A stretch of DNA of 46,170 nucleotides from CAIWHR01 sp040007035 (GCA_040007035.1 JBDTVU010000011.1:1-46170), one strand, 5' to 3'; shown: positions 7,896-18,120, counted from the first letter of the stretch. The notes: generated by a model not told the origin, from the letters alone. Translations and numbers: made by a program.

Positions 7896-7946
7896 CCGGC
7901 GCGCGCGGAGTCTGCGGTCAGCCGCGGTTCGCGGCGAAGCGCATCA

Positions 7947-9101
7947 TCACGGCGGCGCGCACATCACGACGAAGTCGGCGCCGTCGCCCTCGACGAGCCA
8001 GCCCTTTGCCGCCATCTGGTCGCGCAGCGTGCGGCTGGTCGTGTAGCGGTGGTTGGTGTCGGCGCGGTTGCTGAACACGCGGTACACCGGCAAGGTGCCG
8101 GCGGCACAGGTGCCGAGCGTGGTGGGCAGGTACAGGTACATGACCGCCGGCGATTCGTAGGTGAAGCCCGGAAATGCGGCGAGCGTCGCGTTGCACTCGG
8201 CAATGCCGCGGCCGTAGTAGTGCGAGTCGCCGTACTGCGCCCCCAGGTAGAAGCGGCATACGGCCGAGGTGCCGGTCTGCGCCGTCGGTATCGCCTTGAA
8301 CGTCTGCCCGGTGCGCACCCAGCCGCCGGGTGGCGCCGCGTCGAGCGCGGCGATCTCGGCGGTTGCCGCGGTGATGAAATAATGGTCGCGCGCAGCCCAG
8401 TAGTACTCGACGACGGCCGTCGTGGCAACGGGCGGCGGGGGTGGCGGCGGTGGCGGGGGTGGCGGCGGCGGTGGCGTCGTCACGGTGCCGGTGCCCGACA
8501 CGACGAGCGACTGCGGGCTACCGGTGCCGTTGCTCGCGATCGTGATCGTGCCGCCGCGCGCGCCGGACGTCGACGGCTTGAACGCTACCGAAAACTTGCA
8601 ATTGCCGCCGGCAGCGACGGTGCCGGCGCACGTGTTGCCGCTGATCGGAAATTCCGCGAGGTTGTTGTTCGACACGCTGGAGATCGCAACGCCCGCCGTT
8701 CCGGTGTTGACGACAGTGACCTGCGTGGCGGCGCCCTGCGAGCCGACCTGCACCGACCCGAGATTGAGGCTCGACGGCACGTTGAGCACGCCGGTGCCCG
8801 GCGGCGGAGCCCCCAGCAGCGAGCCGAGGTACGCGGCGACGTCGTCGACGTCGGCGGAGTCCAGAATGCCCTGCAGGATGCTCATGTCGGCCACGCGGCC
8901 GTCGATCGCGAGCTGGATGCCGGGCGCGTAATTGGCGCCGAACATCACGTTGTGGCTGTCGATCTTGGGGTTGGCGTTGTGGCACTGCGCGCACCACGTC
9001 GTGTAGATCGTCTTCCCGTTGGCGACGCTCGCCGCGTGCGCCGCCGGGACCGCCGCGAGGGTGGCCAGCAGGGCGAGGTACAGGATGTGGCGGCGGGGCA
9101 T
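7947..9101 (-). CDS. Secreted mosaic protein: cytochrome c, choice-of-anchor D and DUF5648 domains
   Basis: The 384-residue protein starts with a signal peptide (residues 1-23). A single c-type heme site, WCAQCH at Cys37, Cys40 and His41, lies in a short cytochrome domain (to about 96). Next comes an Ig-like ASH/choice-of-anchor D domain (about 107-206), with LNLGSVQVGS and VVNTGTAGVAI strands. A run of 15 prolines (210-224) links to a C-terminal repeat-type domain with YYWAARDHYFITA and HRYTTS motifs, as in DUF5648. Several Cys residues in the last domain may pair. Such architecture suggests an exported or surface protein that carries heme. The neighbours give no pathway. Confidence 0.85.
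   Translation of the reverse strand: MPRRHILYLALLATLAAVPAAHAASVANGKTIYTTWCAQCHNANPKIDSHNVMFGANYAPGIQLAIDGRVADMSILQGILDSADVDDVAAYLGSLLGAPPPGTGVLNVPSSLNLGSVQVGSQGAATQVTVVNTGTAGVAISSVSNNNLAEFPISGNTCAGTVAAGGNCKFSVAFKPSTSGARGGTITIASNGTGSPQSLVVSGTGTVTTPPPPPPPPPPPPPPPVATTAVVEYYWAARDHYFITAATAEIAALDAAPPGGWVRTGQTFKAIPTAQTGTSAVCRFYLGAQYGDSHYYGRGIAECNATLAAFPGFTYESPAVMYLYLPTTLGTCAAGTLPVYRVFSNRADTNHRYTTSRTLRDQMAAKGWLVEGDGADFVVMCAPP
8430..8474 (-). repeat. Proline-codon tract encoding a 15-residue poly-Pro linker
   Basis: Fifteen consecutive proline codons (mixed CCA, CCG and CCC) separate the Ig-like and C-terminal domains of the mosaic cytochrome protein. The DNA is a GC-only low-complexity stretch with partial triplet repetition and could vary in length by slippage. 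Translation of such a run normally needs elongation factor P. Confidence 0.85.
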
Positions 9102-9149
9102 GCGGCTTTCCGTGCGGCGGACGAGGGCGCCCGCGCGGTTGGGGAGGGG

Positions 9150-9177
9150 AGTATAGCGGCTGTTATACCAATGTCAT
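9150..9177 (-). promoter_or_regulatory. Promoter for the mosaic cytochrome gene
   Basis: On the minus strand, ATGACA (9177-9172) is followed after 16 bases by TATACT (9155-9150), a near-consensus sigma-70 promoter. It lies about 50 bases upstream of the ATG at 9101. The local AT-rich patch contrasts with the flanks. Confidence 0.55.
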
Positions 9178-9269
9178 AGTACGTTGTCATCAAGATTTGA
9201 CTGCCGACCACGGCGCTCGGAGGACTGCCGGGTTGCTGCGCCGCACCATGCTGACGGGCGGGGACAGGG

Positions 9270-9298
9270 TTTCCAAAGCGGTGGCGACGGGCTAGACT
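9270..9298 (+). promoter_or_regulatory. Promoter for the riboswitch-metXW transcript
   Basis: TTTCCA (9270-9275) and TAGACT (9293-9298) are separated by 17 bases. The predicted start, around 9304, coincides with the first stem of the SAM-II riboswitch, which is strong positional support. Between 9178 and 9269 I see no gene or other element. Confidence 0.6.
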
Positions 9299-9302
9299 TG
9301 AG

Positions 9303-9354
9303 CCGGCGCCGATTTGATCCAGCTTGCGGGCGCCTTACAAATGCGGCTAAAGCG
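9303..9354 (+). ncRNA. SAM-II riboswitch
   Basis: The segment has the compact SAM-II (metA motif) arrangement. GGCGCC (9305-9310) pairs with GGCGCC (9329-9334). GATTTG follows the first arm, CTTGC precedes the second, and the pseudoknot-forming 3-prime part reads ACAAATGCGGCTAAAG. These positions match the conserved GAUUU, UUGC, AAUG and GCUAAA elements of the class. The class senses S-adenosylmethionine and is best known from alphaproteobacterial methionine genes. Here it precedes metXW by about 90 bases, with a terminator in between. Confidence 0.9.
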
Positions 9355-9381
9355 GCGCGGCAAGGGGGAAACACCTTTACC

Positions 9382-9417
9382 AACCCGACTTCAGTCAACA
9401 GCTGGTCGGGTTTTTTT
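9382..9417 (+). terminator. Intrinsic terminator in the metXW leader
   Basis: AACCCGAC (9382-9389) and GTCGGGTT (9405-9412) form an 8-base stem around a 15-base loop, and seven T residues follow at 9411-9417. It lies 28 bases after the SAM-II element and 28 bases before the metXW ATG, so it can act as an attenuator. An explicit antiterminator pairing was not found by eye. Confidence 0.85.
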
Positions 9418-9444
9418 ATTGCCACGGACCGAATCGCCGCTTCG

Positions 9445-11274
9445 ATGCCAACGTTTTCCGCCACCACGGGCGGCGCCGACGCGGCGCCGGGGAAACGGCT
9501 CGGCGCAGGCTTCTCGGTCGGTGCCGTCGTTTCGCGGGTGGCCGAGTTCAAGACGCCGTTGCCGCTCGCCTGCGGCCAGGAGTTGCCGCAGTACCAGCTT
9601 GCCTACGAGACCTACGGCGCGCTGAACGCCGACAACTCGAACGCAGTGCTGATCTGCCACGCGCTCAACGCGTCGCATCACGTCGCCGGCTTCTACGAGG
9701 ACGACCCGGACAACGTCGGCTGGTGGGACAACATGGTCGGCCCGGGCAAGCCGGTCGACACCGACCGCTTCTTCGTCGTCGGCGTCAACAACCTCGGCAG
9801 TTGCTTCGGCTCGACCGGCCCGGCGTCGACGAACCCGACGACGAGGCGGCCGTGGGGCGCCGATTTCCCGCTGGTCACCGTCGAGGACTGGGTCGACGCG
9901 CAGGCGCACCTGGCCGACGCGCTCGGCATCCGGCAATGGGCGGCGGTGATGGGCGGGAGCCTCGGCGCGATGCAGGCGCTGTCGTGGGCGATTCGCCACC
10001 CGGGCCGGATCCGGCACGCGATCGTCATCGCCGGCGCGCCGAACCTGTCGGCGGAGAACATCGCGTTCAACGAGGTCGCGCGGCAGGCGATCCTGACCGA
10101 TCCCGATTTCCACGACGGTCATTTCGACGCGCAGGGCACCAAGCCGCGGCGCGGGTTGCGGCTCGCGCGGATGGTCGGGCACATCACCTACCTGTCCGAC
10201 GAGCAGATGGACGAACGGTTCGGGCGCAAGCTGCGCGAAGGCCTCAAGTTCTCGTTCGCGCCCGAGTTCCAGATCGAGTCGTACCTGCGCCACCAAGGCG
10301 AGAAGTTCGCCGAGTATTTCGACGCCAACACGTACCTGCGGATCACCAAGGCGCTCGACTACTTCGATCCGGCGCTCGCCACCGGCGGCGATCTCACCAA
10401 GGCGCTCGCCCCCGCGACCTGCCGTTTCCTCGTCGTGGCGTTCAAGACCGACTGGCGATTCCCGCCGGCGCGCTCGCGCGAGATCGTGAAGGCGCTGATC
10501 GACCGCAAGGTCAAGGTCTCGTACGCGGAGATCGACGCGCCGCACGGCCACGACGGGTTCCTGCTCGACGACATGCAATATCACGCCGTCGTGCGCGCGT
10601 ATTTCGAGAACGCCGCCCGTGACGTCAAGGCGTACTCGACGTTCCGGCTGGGCAAGGCGTTGAAGCGCGGCCTCGCCGAGCGCGAGGTGGTCACCGAGCG
10701 GGCCGACTACGCGACGATCGCGAGCTGGGTCGACGAGGGTGCCCGCGTGCTCGACCTCGGCTGCGGCGACGGAGGGCTGCTCGCCCACCTCGCGACCGAG
10801 CGCAACGCGACGGGCTACGGCATCGAGATCGCCGACACCGGCGTCCGCGCGAGCGTCGCGCACGGGATCAACGTGCTGCAGGGCAACCTCGAGAGCGGAC
10901 TCGCAGGGTTCGAGAACGACTCCTTCGACGTCGTGATCCTGTCGCAGACGCTGCAGGCGATGCGGCACATCGAGGAGATCGTCGAGGAGATGCTGCGCGT
11001 CGGCCGCGATGCGATCGTCACCTTTCCCAATTTCGGCCACTGGTCGCACCGCTGGCAGATCCTCAAGGGAAGGATGCCGGTGTCGACGTCGCTTCCCTAC
11101 CAGTGGTACGACACGCCGAACATCCACCTGTGCACCGTCGCCGACTTCGACGCGTTCCTCGCCCGCCGCCGCTGCGTGGTCGAGGCGCGCGTCGTGCTCG
11201 CCGACGGCCAACGGGTGACGGCGCTGCCGAATCTCCGCGGCGAGCTCGCGATCTACCGGTTCCGGCGCGCATGA
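9445..11274 (+). CDS. metX: Homoserine O-acyltransferase MetX fused to MetW
   Basis: A single 609-residue frame holds two proteins that are normally separate. Residues 1 to about 400 are MetX, an alpha/beta-hydrolase acyltransferase of methionine synthesis, with Ser172 in GGSLGAMQAL, Asp336 in KTDWRFP and His369 in HGHDGFL as catalytic triad. Residues from about 415 onward are MetW, a methyltransferase-like protein with VLDLGCGDGGLLAHL (starting at 435), VVILSQTLQAM and FPNFGHW. MetW usually follows metX as its own overlapping gene and is needed for full activity in several proteobacteria. The acyl donor (acetyl- or succinyl-CoA) cannot be told from the sequence. The joining segment (AARDVKAYSTFRLGKALKRG) shows no stop codon. 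Confidence 0.93.
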   Translation: MPTFSATTGGADAAPGKRLGAGFSVGAVVSRVAEFKTPLPLACGQELPQYQLAYETYGALNADNSNAVLICHALNASHHVAGFYEDDPDNVGWWDNMVGPGKPVDTDRFFVVGVNNLGSCFGSTGPASTNPTTRRPWGADFPLVTVEDWVDAQAHLADALGIRQWAAVMGGSLGAMQALSWAIRHPGRIRHAIVIAGAPNLSAENIAFNEVARQAILTDPDFHDGHFDAQGTKPRRGLRLARMVGHITYLSDEQMDERFGRKLREGLKFSFAPEFQIESYLRHQGEKFAEYFDANTYLRITKALDYFDPALATGGDLTKALAPATCRFLVVAFKTDWRFPPARSREIVKALIDRKVKVSYAEIDAPHGHDGFLLDDMQYHAVVRAYFENAARDVKAYSTFRLGKALKRGLAEREVVTERADYATIASWVDEGARVLDLGCGDGGLLAHLATERNATGYGIEIADTGVRASVAHGINVLQGNLESGLAGFENDSFDVVILSQTLQAMRHIEEIVEEMLRVGRDAIVTFPNFGHWSHRWQILKGRMPVSTSLPYQWYDTPNIHLCTVADFDAFLARRRCVVEARVVLADGQRVTALPNLRGELAIYRFRRA

Positions 11275-11545
11275 GCCCGCTGGGCCGCCCCAAGGGCGAA
11301 TACCGGAGCGCGCAGCGCGAAGTCACTCCAATACGCGAGCGGGGCGAAGCCGAGGACGCCCGCGCGAGCAGGGCAAAGCCAAGGAGCGAAGCTCGCGGCT
11401 GCGAGCGCGGGTGGCGGCCGACAGCGCGGCCCTGCGCGACCTCCACAGCCAGGCGAAGGCCGCACCGAAGGGCGCGTCCGCGAGCGATTCAGGGAAGCCG
11501 ACAACTCGACGCATCGTGGCGCAAGGCAGGTGCGGAGGCCTCCGC
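11275..11545 (+). other. Non-coding, repeat-like spacer before ampG
   Basis: The 271 bases between metXW and ampG can be translated from an ATG at 11271 as MSPLGRPKGEYRSAQREV and onward to 11549, but the product is Arg-rich, has no domain and overlaps the ampG start. Peptides of the type SPLGRPKGEYRSAQ occur, as I recall, in many unrelated hypothetical frames of Burkholderiales, which suggests a dispersed DNA repeat rather than a gene. I see no promoter motif or terminator in it. Confidence 0.4.
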
Positions 11546-12829
11546 GTGAAACCTGCGCCGGTTCCCCAGCCCCAGGGCGGCGGCGCGCGGGAGACGTGGC
11601 GCGAGGCGCTGCTCAACCGACGGATGCTGATCTGCGTGTTCACCGGGTTCACGTCGGGGCTGCCGCTCTACCTGCTCGTCAACCTGCTGCCGGCGTGGCT
11701 GCGCTCCGAGCACGTCGACTTGAAGTCGATCGGGCTGTTCGCGCTGATCCAGCTTCCGTACACGTGGAAGTTCCTGTGGTCGCCGCTGATCGACCGCTAT
11801 GCGCTGCCCATGCTGGGCCGGCGGCGAGGATGGATGCTCGCCACCCAGCTCCTGCTGCTGGCGTCGATCCCTGCGTTCGGCTTCCTCCATCCGTCGCTCG
11901 ACCTGTGGACGATCGCGTACCTTGCCGCGTCCGTCGCGTTCTTCAGCGCGAGCCAGGACATCGTGCTCGACGCGTACCGGCGCGAGATCCTGCCCGACCC
12001 CGAACTCGGGCTCGGCAACGCGATCCACGTCAATGCGTATCGGATATCGAGCCTCATCCCGGGCGCGCTTGCGCTGATCCTCGCCGACCACTTTCCCTGG
12101 TCCACGGTCTACGTCGTTACTGCGCTGTTTATGCTGCCCGGCATCGGCCTGACGCTCGTCGTCGCCGAGCCGACGCTCGCGCGGGCCGGGCCGAAGACGC
12201 TGGCGGCCGCGGTGGTCGAGCCGTTTCGGGAATTCATCCGCCGCGGCGGATGGTCGCAAGCCGGGGTCGTGCTGCTGTTCATCTTCCTGTACAAGCTCGG
12301 CGACAGCATGGCGACGGCGCTGGCGACGCCGTTCTACCTCGACCTTGGTTTCACCATGTCCGACATCGGACTGATCGCCAAGAACGCCGGCCTGTGGGCG
12401 AGCGTGGTTGGCGGCATGCTTGGCGGGCTGTGGATGGTCCGGCTCGGGATCAACCGCGGCCTGTGGCTGTTCGGCGTCGTGCAGCTGGTGTCGATCCTGG
12501 GCTTCGCCTGGCTCGCCTGGGAGAACCGGCCCGACAAGCTGCTGCTGGCCGGGGTGATCGCGTTCGAGGCGCTCGGTGTGGGCCTGGGCACGGCAGCGTT
12601 CGTCGCGTACATCGCCCGCGCCACCGACCCCCGCTACACGGCAACCCAGTTCGCGCTGTTCACGAGCCTCGCCGCGGTGCCGCGGACGGTCGTCAACGCG
12701 TCGACCGGATGGATCGTCGAGCAGACGGGGTGGTTCAACTTCTTTCTTCTCTGTGCACTGCTCGCATTGCCGGGGATGGCATTACTCTTGCGTGTAGCCC
12801 CCTGGAACGCCGAGGAACGCAAGCCATGA
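11546..12829 (+). CDS. ampG: AmpG-like muropeptide permease (MFS)
   Basis: The 427-residue protein is predicted to have about twelve membrane segments and imports anhydromuropeptides for peptidoglycan recycling. AmpG-like features are FTGFTSGLPLYLLVNLLPAW in the first helix, the IDRYALPMLGRRRGWM loop after helix 2, and FFSASQDIVLDAYRREIL in helix 4-5. A GTG at 11546 was chosen because GGAGG lies seven bases upstream (11534-11538); a longer frame from 11411 would run into the repeat-like spacer. The TGA overlaps the ATG of the next gene (ATGA), which suggests co-translation with the methyltransferase. Confidence 0.88.
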   Translation: MKPAPVPQPQGGGARETWREALLNRRMLICVFTGFTSGLPLYLLVNLLPAWLRSEHVDLKSIGLFALIQLPYTWKFLWSPLIDRYALPMLGRRRGWMLATQLLLLASIPAFGFLHPSLDLWTIAYLAASVAFFSASQDIVLDAYRREILPDPELGLGNAIHVNAYRISSLIPGALALILADHFPWSTVYVVTALFMLPGIGLTLVVAEPTLARAGPKTLAAAVVEPFREFIRRGGWSQAGVVLLFIFLYKLGDSMATALATPFYLDLGFTMSDIGLIAKNAGLWASVVGGMLGGLWMVRLGINRGLWLFGVVQLVSILGFAWLAWENRPDKLLLAGVIAFEALGVGLGTAAFVAYIARATDPRYTATQFALFTSLAAVPRTVVNASTGWIVEQTGWFNFFLLCALLALPGMALLLRVAPWNAEERKP

Positions 12830-13581
12830 ACCACCACAAATTCAGCGCGATTGCCCACCGCGACCACGACTACTGCAACCCGATCTCGGCGACCAAGATC
12901 GAGCGGCTGCTCGAGCTCTTGCCGCTGGACGGGACGTCGCGGGTGCTGGATCTCGGCTGCGGCCGGGCCGAGCTCGCGCTGCGGATCATCGAGAAATTCG
13001 GCTCGACGGTGGTCGCCGTCGACCACTCGTCGTTCATGCTCGACGCCGCCCGCGAACGGGCCGAGTGGACCGGCGCGCTCGGCAAGCTCCACCTCGACGA
13101 CTGCGACATCCGCGACTTCAAGGCCGACCCCGAGACCTTCCACCTGTCCGTGATGCTCGGCGCCTCCGGTATCGCCGGCGGCATGGCCGGCATCTGTAAC
13201 CAGTTGAGGGCGTGGACGAAGGGTGGCGGCTACCTGCTGATCGGCGAAGGCTACTGGCGATACAAGCCGCACCCGGAATACGTGACGCTGCTCGGTCCCG
13301 ACGCCGCGCACCTCGACCATCGCGGCAACATCCAGGCCGGCGTCGACGCCGGGCTGATCCCGATGCACGCGACGACCGCGTCGACGGACGAGTGGGACGA
13401 ATACGAGTGGAAATTTTGCCGCTCGATCGAGCGCCATGCCAGCGAGCAGCCCGACGATCCCGACGTGCCGGCGATGCTCGAACGCATCCACCGCTGGCGC
13501 GACGCGTACCTGCGCTGGGGCCGCGACGCCCGCGGCTTCGCCGTCTACCTGTTCTACCGGCCGGGCGTGCGCGCGGGGTAG
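12826..13581 (+). CDS. SAM-dependent class I methyltransferase
   Basis: The 251-residue protein has a Rossmann SAM-binding motif VLDLGCGRAELALRI near residue 42, the acidic end of strand 2 (VVAVDHSSFML) and a later GGGYLLIGEGYW strand. It overlaps ampG by four bases. Substrate and role are not recognisable. The second half is rich in Trp, Tyr and charged residues (DEWDEYEWKFCRSIE), as in small-molecule methyltransferases with a lid domain. Confidence 0.85.
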   Translation: MNHHKFSAIAHRDHDYCNPISATKIERLLELLPLDGTSRVLDLGCGRAELALRIIEKFGSTVVAVDHSSFMLDAARERAEWTGALGKLHLDDCDIRDFKADPETFHLSVMLGASGIAGGMAGICNQLRAWTKGGGYLLIGEGYWRYKPHPEYVTLLGPDAAHLDHRGNIQAGVDAGLIPMHATTASTDEWDEYEWKFCRSIERHASEQPDDPDVPAMLERIHRWRDAYLRWGRDARGFAVYLFYRPGVRAG

Positions 13582-13710
13582 CCGTCCGCTCCCCCGCGAT
13601 TGCGTTGCAGCGACCGGCCGCACCCGCGCACCCGAGGGCCGCAAACGCGAACCTATGGATCCCGGCGCGGCCGGTCGCCGCGACGAGGCGGAACGCCGCC
13701 GTTTCGTCAA

Positions 13711-15654
<1,944 letters not shown>

Positions 15655-15666
15655 GCCGTGCCCTCG

Positions 15667-16443
15667 TCAGCGCAGGTCGAAGTCGTAATCGACGATCAGC
15701 GGTGCGTGGTCCGAGAAGCGCCGGTTCTTGTAGATCGAGACCGCGCGCGCCCGGGCCGCGATTCCCGGCGTCGCGATCTGGTAGTCGATCCGCCAGCCGA
15801 CGTTGTTCGCCCACGCTTCGCCGCGATTCGACCACCACGTGTACTGGTCGGGCCGCGGATCGACGCGGCGGAACACGTCGACGAAGCGAAGTTCGTCGAA
15901 CACGCGTGTCAGCCATGTGCGTTCCTCGGGCAGGAAGCCGGAGTTCTTCTGGTTGCTCCGCCAGTTCCTGAGGTCGATCGGCTGGTGCGCAATGTTCCAG
16001 TCGCCGCACAGCACGATCTCGCGCTTGCCCCGCCGGAGCGCTTGGAGGTGCGGCAGGAACGCTTCGAGGAAGCGGAACTTCGACGCCTGCCGGTGCGGGC
16101 CGCTCGAGCCGGAGGGCAGGTACAGGCTGATGACCGTCAGCTTCTCGAAGTGGGCCTCGAGATAGCGGCCTTCGGCGTCGAACTCACGGTGGCCGAATCC
16201 GGTCGAAACGCGATGCGGTGCCTTTGCGTAGAGACCGACGCCGGCGTAGCCCTTCTTCTCGGCAGAAAAGAACGACGCGGTCGACTTGCGCGGCGCGGCG
16301 AGCGAGCGCGGGATGTCGTCGTGCGTCGCCTTGATCTCTTGCAGGCAGACGACGTCCCAGGGCTCGGCGCGGGTGAGCCAGCGCGCAAGACCCTTGCGCT
16401 CGGCGGCGCGGATGCCATTGACGTTGAGCGTGATGATGCGCAC
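15667..16443 (-). CDS. xth: Exodeoxyribonuclease III
   Basis: The 258-residue enzyme cleaves DNA at abasic sites and removes 3-prime blocking groups in base excision repair. It starts MRIITLNVNGIRAAERKGLA, with the metal-binding motif WDVVCLQEIKA, the catalytic GDWNIAH and the C-terminal SDHAPLIVDY. Length and order of motifs are complete. It lies just upstream of the ABC-F gene on the same strand and is divergent from pyrE, an arrangement frequent in betaproteobacteria. Confidence 0.95.
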   Translation of the reverse strand: MRIITLNVNGIRAAERKGLARWLTRAEPWDVVCLQEIKATHDDIPRSLAAPRKSTASFFSAEKKGYAGVGLYAKAPHRVSTGFGHREFDAEGRYLEAHFEKLTVISLYLPSGSSGPHRQASKFRFLEAFLPHLQALRRGKREIVLCGDWNIAHQPIDLRNWRSNQKNSGFLPEERTWLTRVFDELRFVDVFRRVDPRPDQYTWWSNRGEAWANNVGWRIDYQIATPGIAARARAVSIYKNRRFSDHAPLIVDYDFDLR

Positions 16444-16572
16444 GGTTGAGGGGGCGCGTCGCGGCGCCGGCGTCGGGAAACCGCGCGAGTTTACACGGCG
16501 GGCCGCGCCACGCCGGCGCCGGTTGCCGGGGCCCGGTTATACTTGACGAAAAAGACCGCCCGGACGCGCTCG

Positions 16573-17214
16573 ATGACCGATTTTCGCCAGGATTTCCTCG
16601 CTTTCGCCTTGGCACGCGACGTGCTTCGATTCGGTGAATTCGTGACCAAAGCGGGGCGCAGGACTCCTTACTTCTTCAACGCGGGATTATTCAACGATGG
16701 CGCGAGCCTGCGGCAACTGGGCCGGTTCTATGCGGCGGCCTGGGAATCCTCGGGCGTGGCATGCGACCAGCTCTACGGACCGGCGTACAAGGGAATCACC
16801 CTGGCGGCGGCGACCGCTATTGCCCTTGCCGAAAATGGTCACAATCTGCCGTTCAGCTACAACCGGAAGGAAGCCAAGGACCACGGCGAAGGCGGCGTGA
16901 TCGTTGGAGCCCCGCTCGCGGGGCGGGTGCTGATCGTCGACGACGTGATCACTGCCGGCACATCGGTGCGCGAGTCGGTGGAGATGATCCGCGCACACGG
17001 CGCTGACCCCGCCGGCGTGCTGATCGCGTTGGACAGGATGGAGCGCGGACAGGGCGAAACGTCCGCGGTGCAGGAAGTGCGTGACACATTCGGGATGCCG
17101 GTGATCGCGATCGCGACGCTGGATGACGTGATGCGGTTCATCGCCGGCCGCACCGATCTCGGCGTCTGGGCGCCGGCGGTGCAGGCGTACCGCGCGCAGT
17201 ACGGCGCGCGCTGA
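16573..17214 (+). CDS. pyrE: Orotate phosphoribosyltransferase
   Basis: This enzyme makes orotidine monophosphate from orotate and PRPP in pyrimidine synthesis. The 213-residue protein has the PRPP motif VLIVDDVITAGTS at 119-131, the catalytic loop YNRKEAKDHGEGG around 97-108 and GRRTPYFFNAGLF near the start. The ATG giving MTDFRQDFLAFAL was chosen; an upstream TTG at 16543 would add ten unconserved basic residues. A TATACT box lies at 16538-16543, but no good -35 is visible. Confidence 0.96.
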   Translation: MTDFRQDFLAFALARDVLRFGEFVTKAGRRTPYFFNAGLFNDGASLRQLGRFYAAAWESSGVACDQLYGPAYKGITLAAATAIALAENGHNLPFSYNRKEAKDHGEGGVIVGAPLAGRVLIVDDVITAGTSVRESVEMIRAHGADPAGVLIALDRMERGQGETSAVQEVRDTFGMPVIAIATLDDVMRFIAGRTDLGVWAPAVQAYRAQYGAR

Positions 17215-17268
17215 CCGGCGCAGGTGGGTGGCCGTCCTCGGCGGCGGTGGGCGCGAACGGAGGCAGTC

Positions 17269-18000
17269 GTGATCGAGACGAAGCGGCGGGGCAGCATGGG
17301 CGCGGCAACCACGGACCGGCGGTCGCAGTCGCGCCTTGCTGTTCCGCTCGCCGGCGCTGCGCTGCTCGCCGCTGCGTTGCTCGCGGCGCCGGGTCCGGCC
17401 CGCGCGCAGGCGTACAAGTGGGTCGACGACCACGGCGTCGTCCATTACACCGACAAGATGCCGCCCGAAGCGATCGACAAGGGCAACACCCAGTTGAACA
17501 AGGAGGGTGTCCCGGTCAAGAAGACCGAACCGGCACTGACGCCCGAGCAGCGGCGCGCCCGCGAGGCCGAAGCCGCGCGCCGCCAGCAGGAAGCGAAGGA
17601 GCAGGAGGTAATTGCCCGTCGCGATCGCGCGCTGATGTCGTCGTACACGACCGAAAGCGAGATCGACCTGGCGAAGAATCGCACGCTGGCGACGATCGAA
17701 AGCGTTGTGACGTCGACGCAGGCCTACGGCGACCAGTTGACCAAGCGCAAGGCAGAGCTCGAGGCGAAGCGCGCGGCCTACGCCGACAAGGCGGTGCCGG
17801 CGGCGCTCGACCGCGAGCTCGAAGGGATCAACGTCGAGTACGCGCGGCAAACCGACCTACTGGCGTTGAAGAAGCGCGAAGCCGCCGCAGCCGTCGCCAA
17901 GTACGACGCCGACAAGCGGCGCTGGCGCGAACTGGTCGCCTCCAACAACGCCCAGGCCGAGGCAGCAGCGGCCCGCGGCGCGGCGACCGTCACCAAGTAG
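17269..18000 (+). CDS. DUF4124 domain exported protein
   Basis: The protein has about 243 residues. A GTG at 17269 is preceded five bases upstream by GGAGG; an ATG at 17296 would give a more normal signal peptide, so the start is uncertain. After the hydrophobic segment (ending around GPARAQA) comes the DUF4124 motif AYKWVDDHGVVHYTDKMPPE. The rest is a long, charged, probably coiled-coil region rich in Arg, Glu and Ala (EAARRQQEAKEQEVIARR). DUF4124 proteins are periplasmic and of unknown function. It stands between pyrE and ettA. Confidence 0.8.
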   Translation: MIETKRRGSMGAATTDRRSQSRLAVPLAGAALLAAALLAAPGPARAQAYKWVDDHGVVHYTDKMPPEAIDKGNTQLNKEGVPVKKTEPALTPEQRRAREAEAARRQQEAKEQEVIARRDRALMSSYTTESEIDLAKNRTLATIESVVTSTQAYGDQLTKRKAELEAKRAAYADKAVPAALDRELEGINVEYARQTDLLALKKREAAAAVAKYDADKRRWRELVASNNAQAEAAAARGAATVTK

Positions 18001-18024
18001 TCCGCCTTCCCGCGAACCCGTGCA

Positions 18025-18049
18025 GGGCGGCCCCGGCCGCCCTTGTTGC
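18025..18049 (+). terminator. Possible terminator after the DUF4124 gene
   Basis: GGGCGG (18025-18030) and CCGCCC (18037-18042) form a GC stem around CCCCGG, followed by TTGTTG. The stem is strong, but the T tract is interrupted, so termination efficiency is doubtful. Confidence 0.4.
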
Positions 18050-18120
18050 GTCGGCGCCCGCCCGCACGCGCCCCACCTGCGATAATTGCCGCCCGCATTT
18101 CGTTCCGCAGCGACCTCCCG

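Noticed and set aside
11271..11549. Possible 92-residue gene overlapping the metXW stop
   Set aside because: Arg-rich, no domain, and it overlaps the ampG start that has a good ribosome binding site; kept only as a repeat-like spacer.
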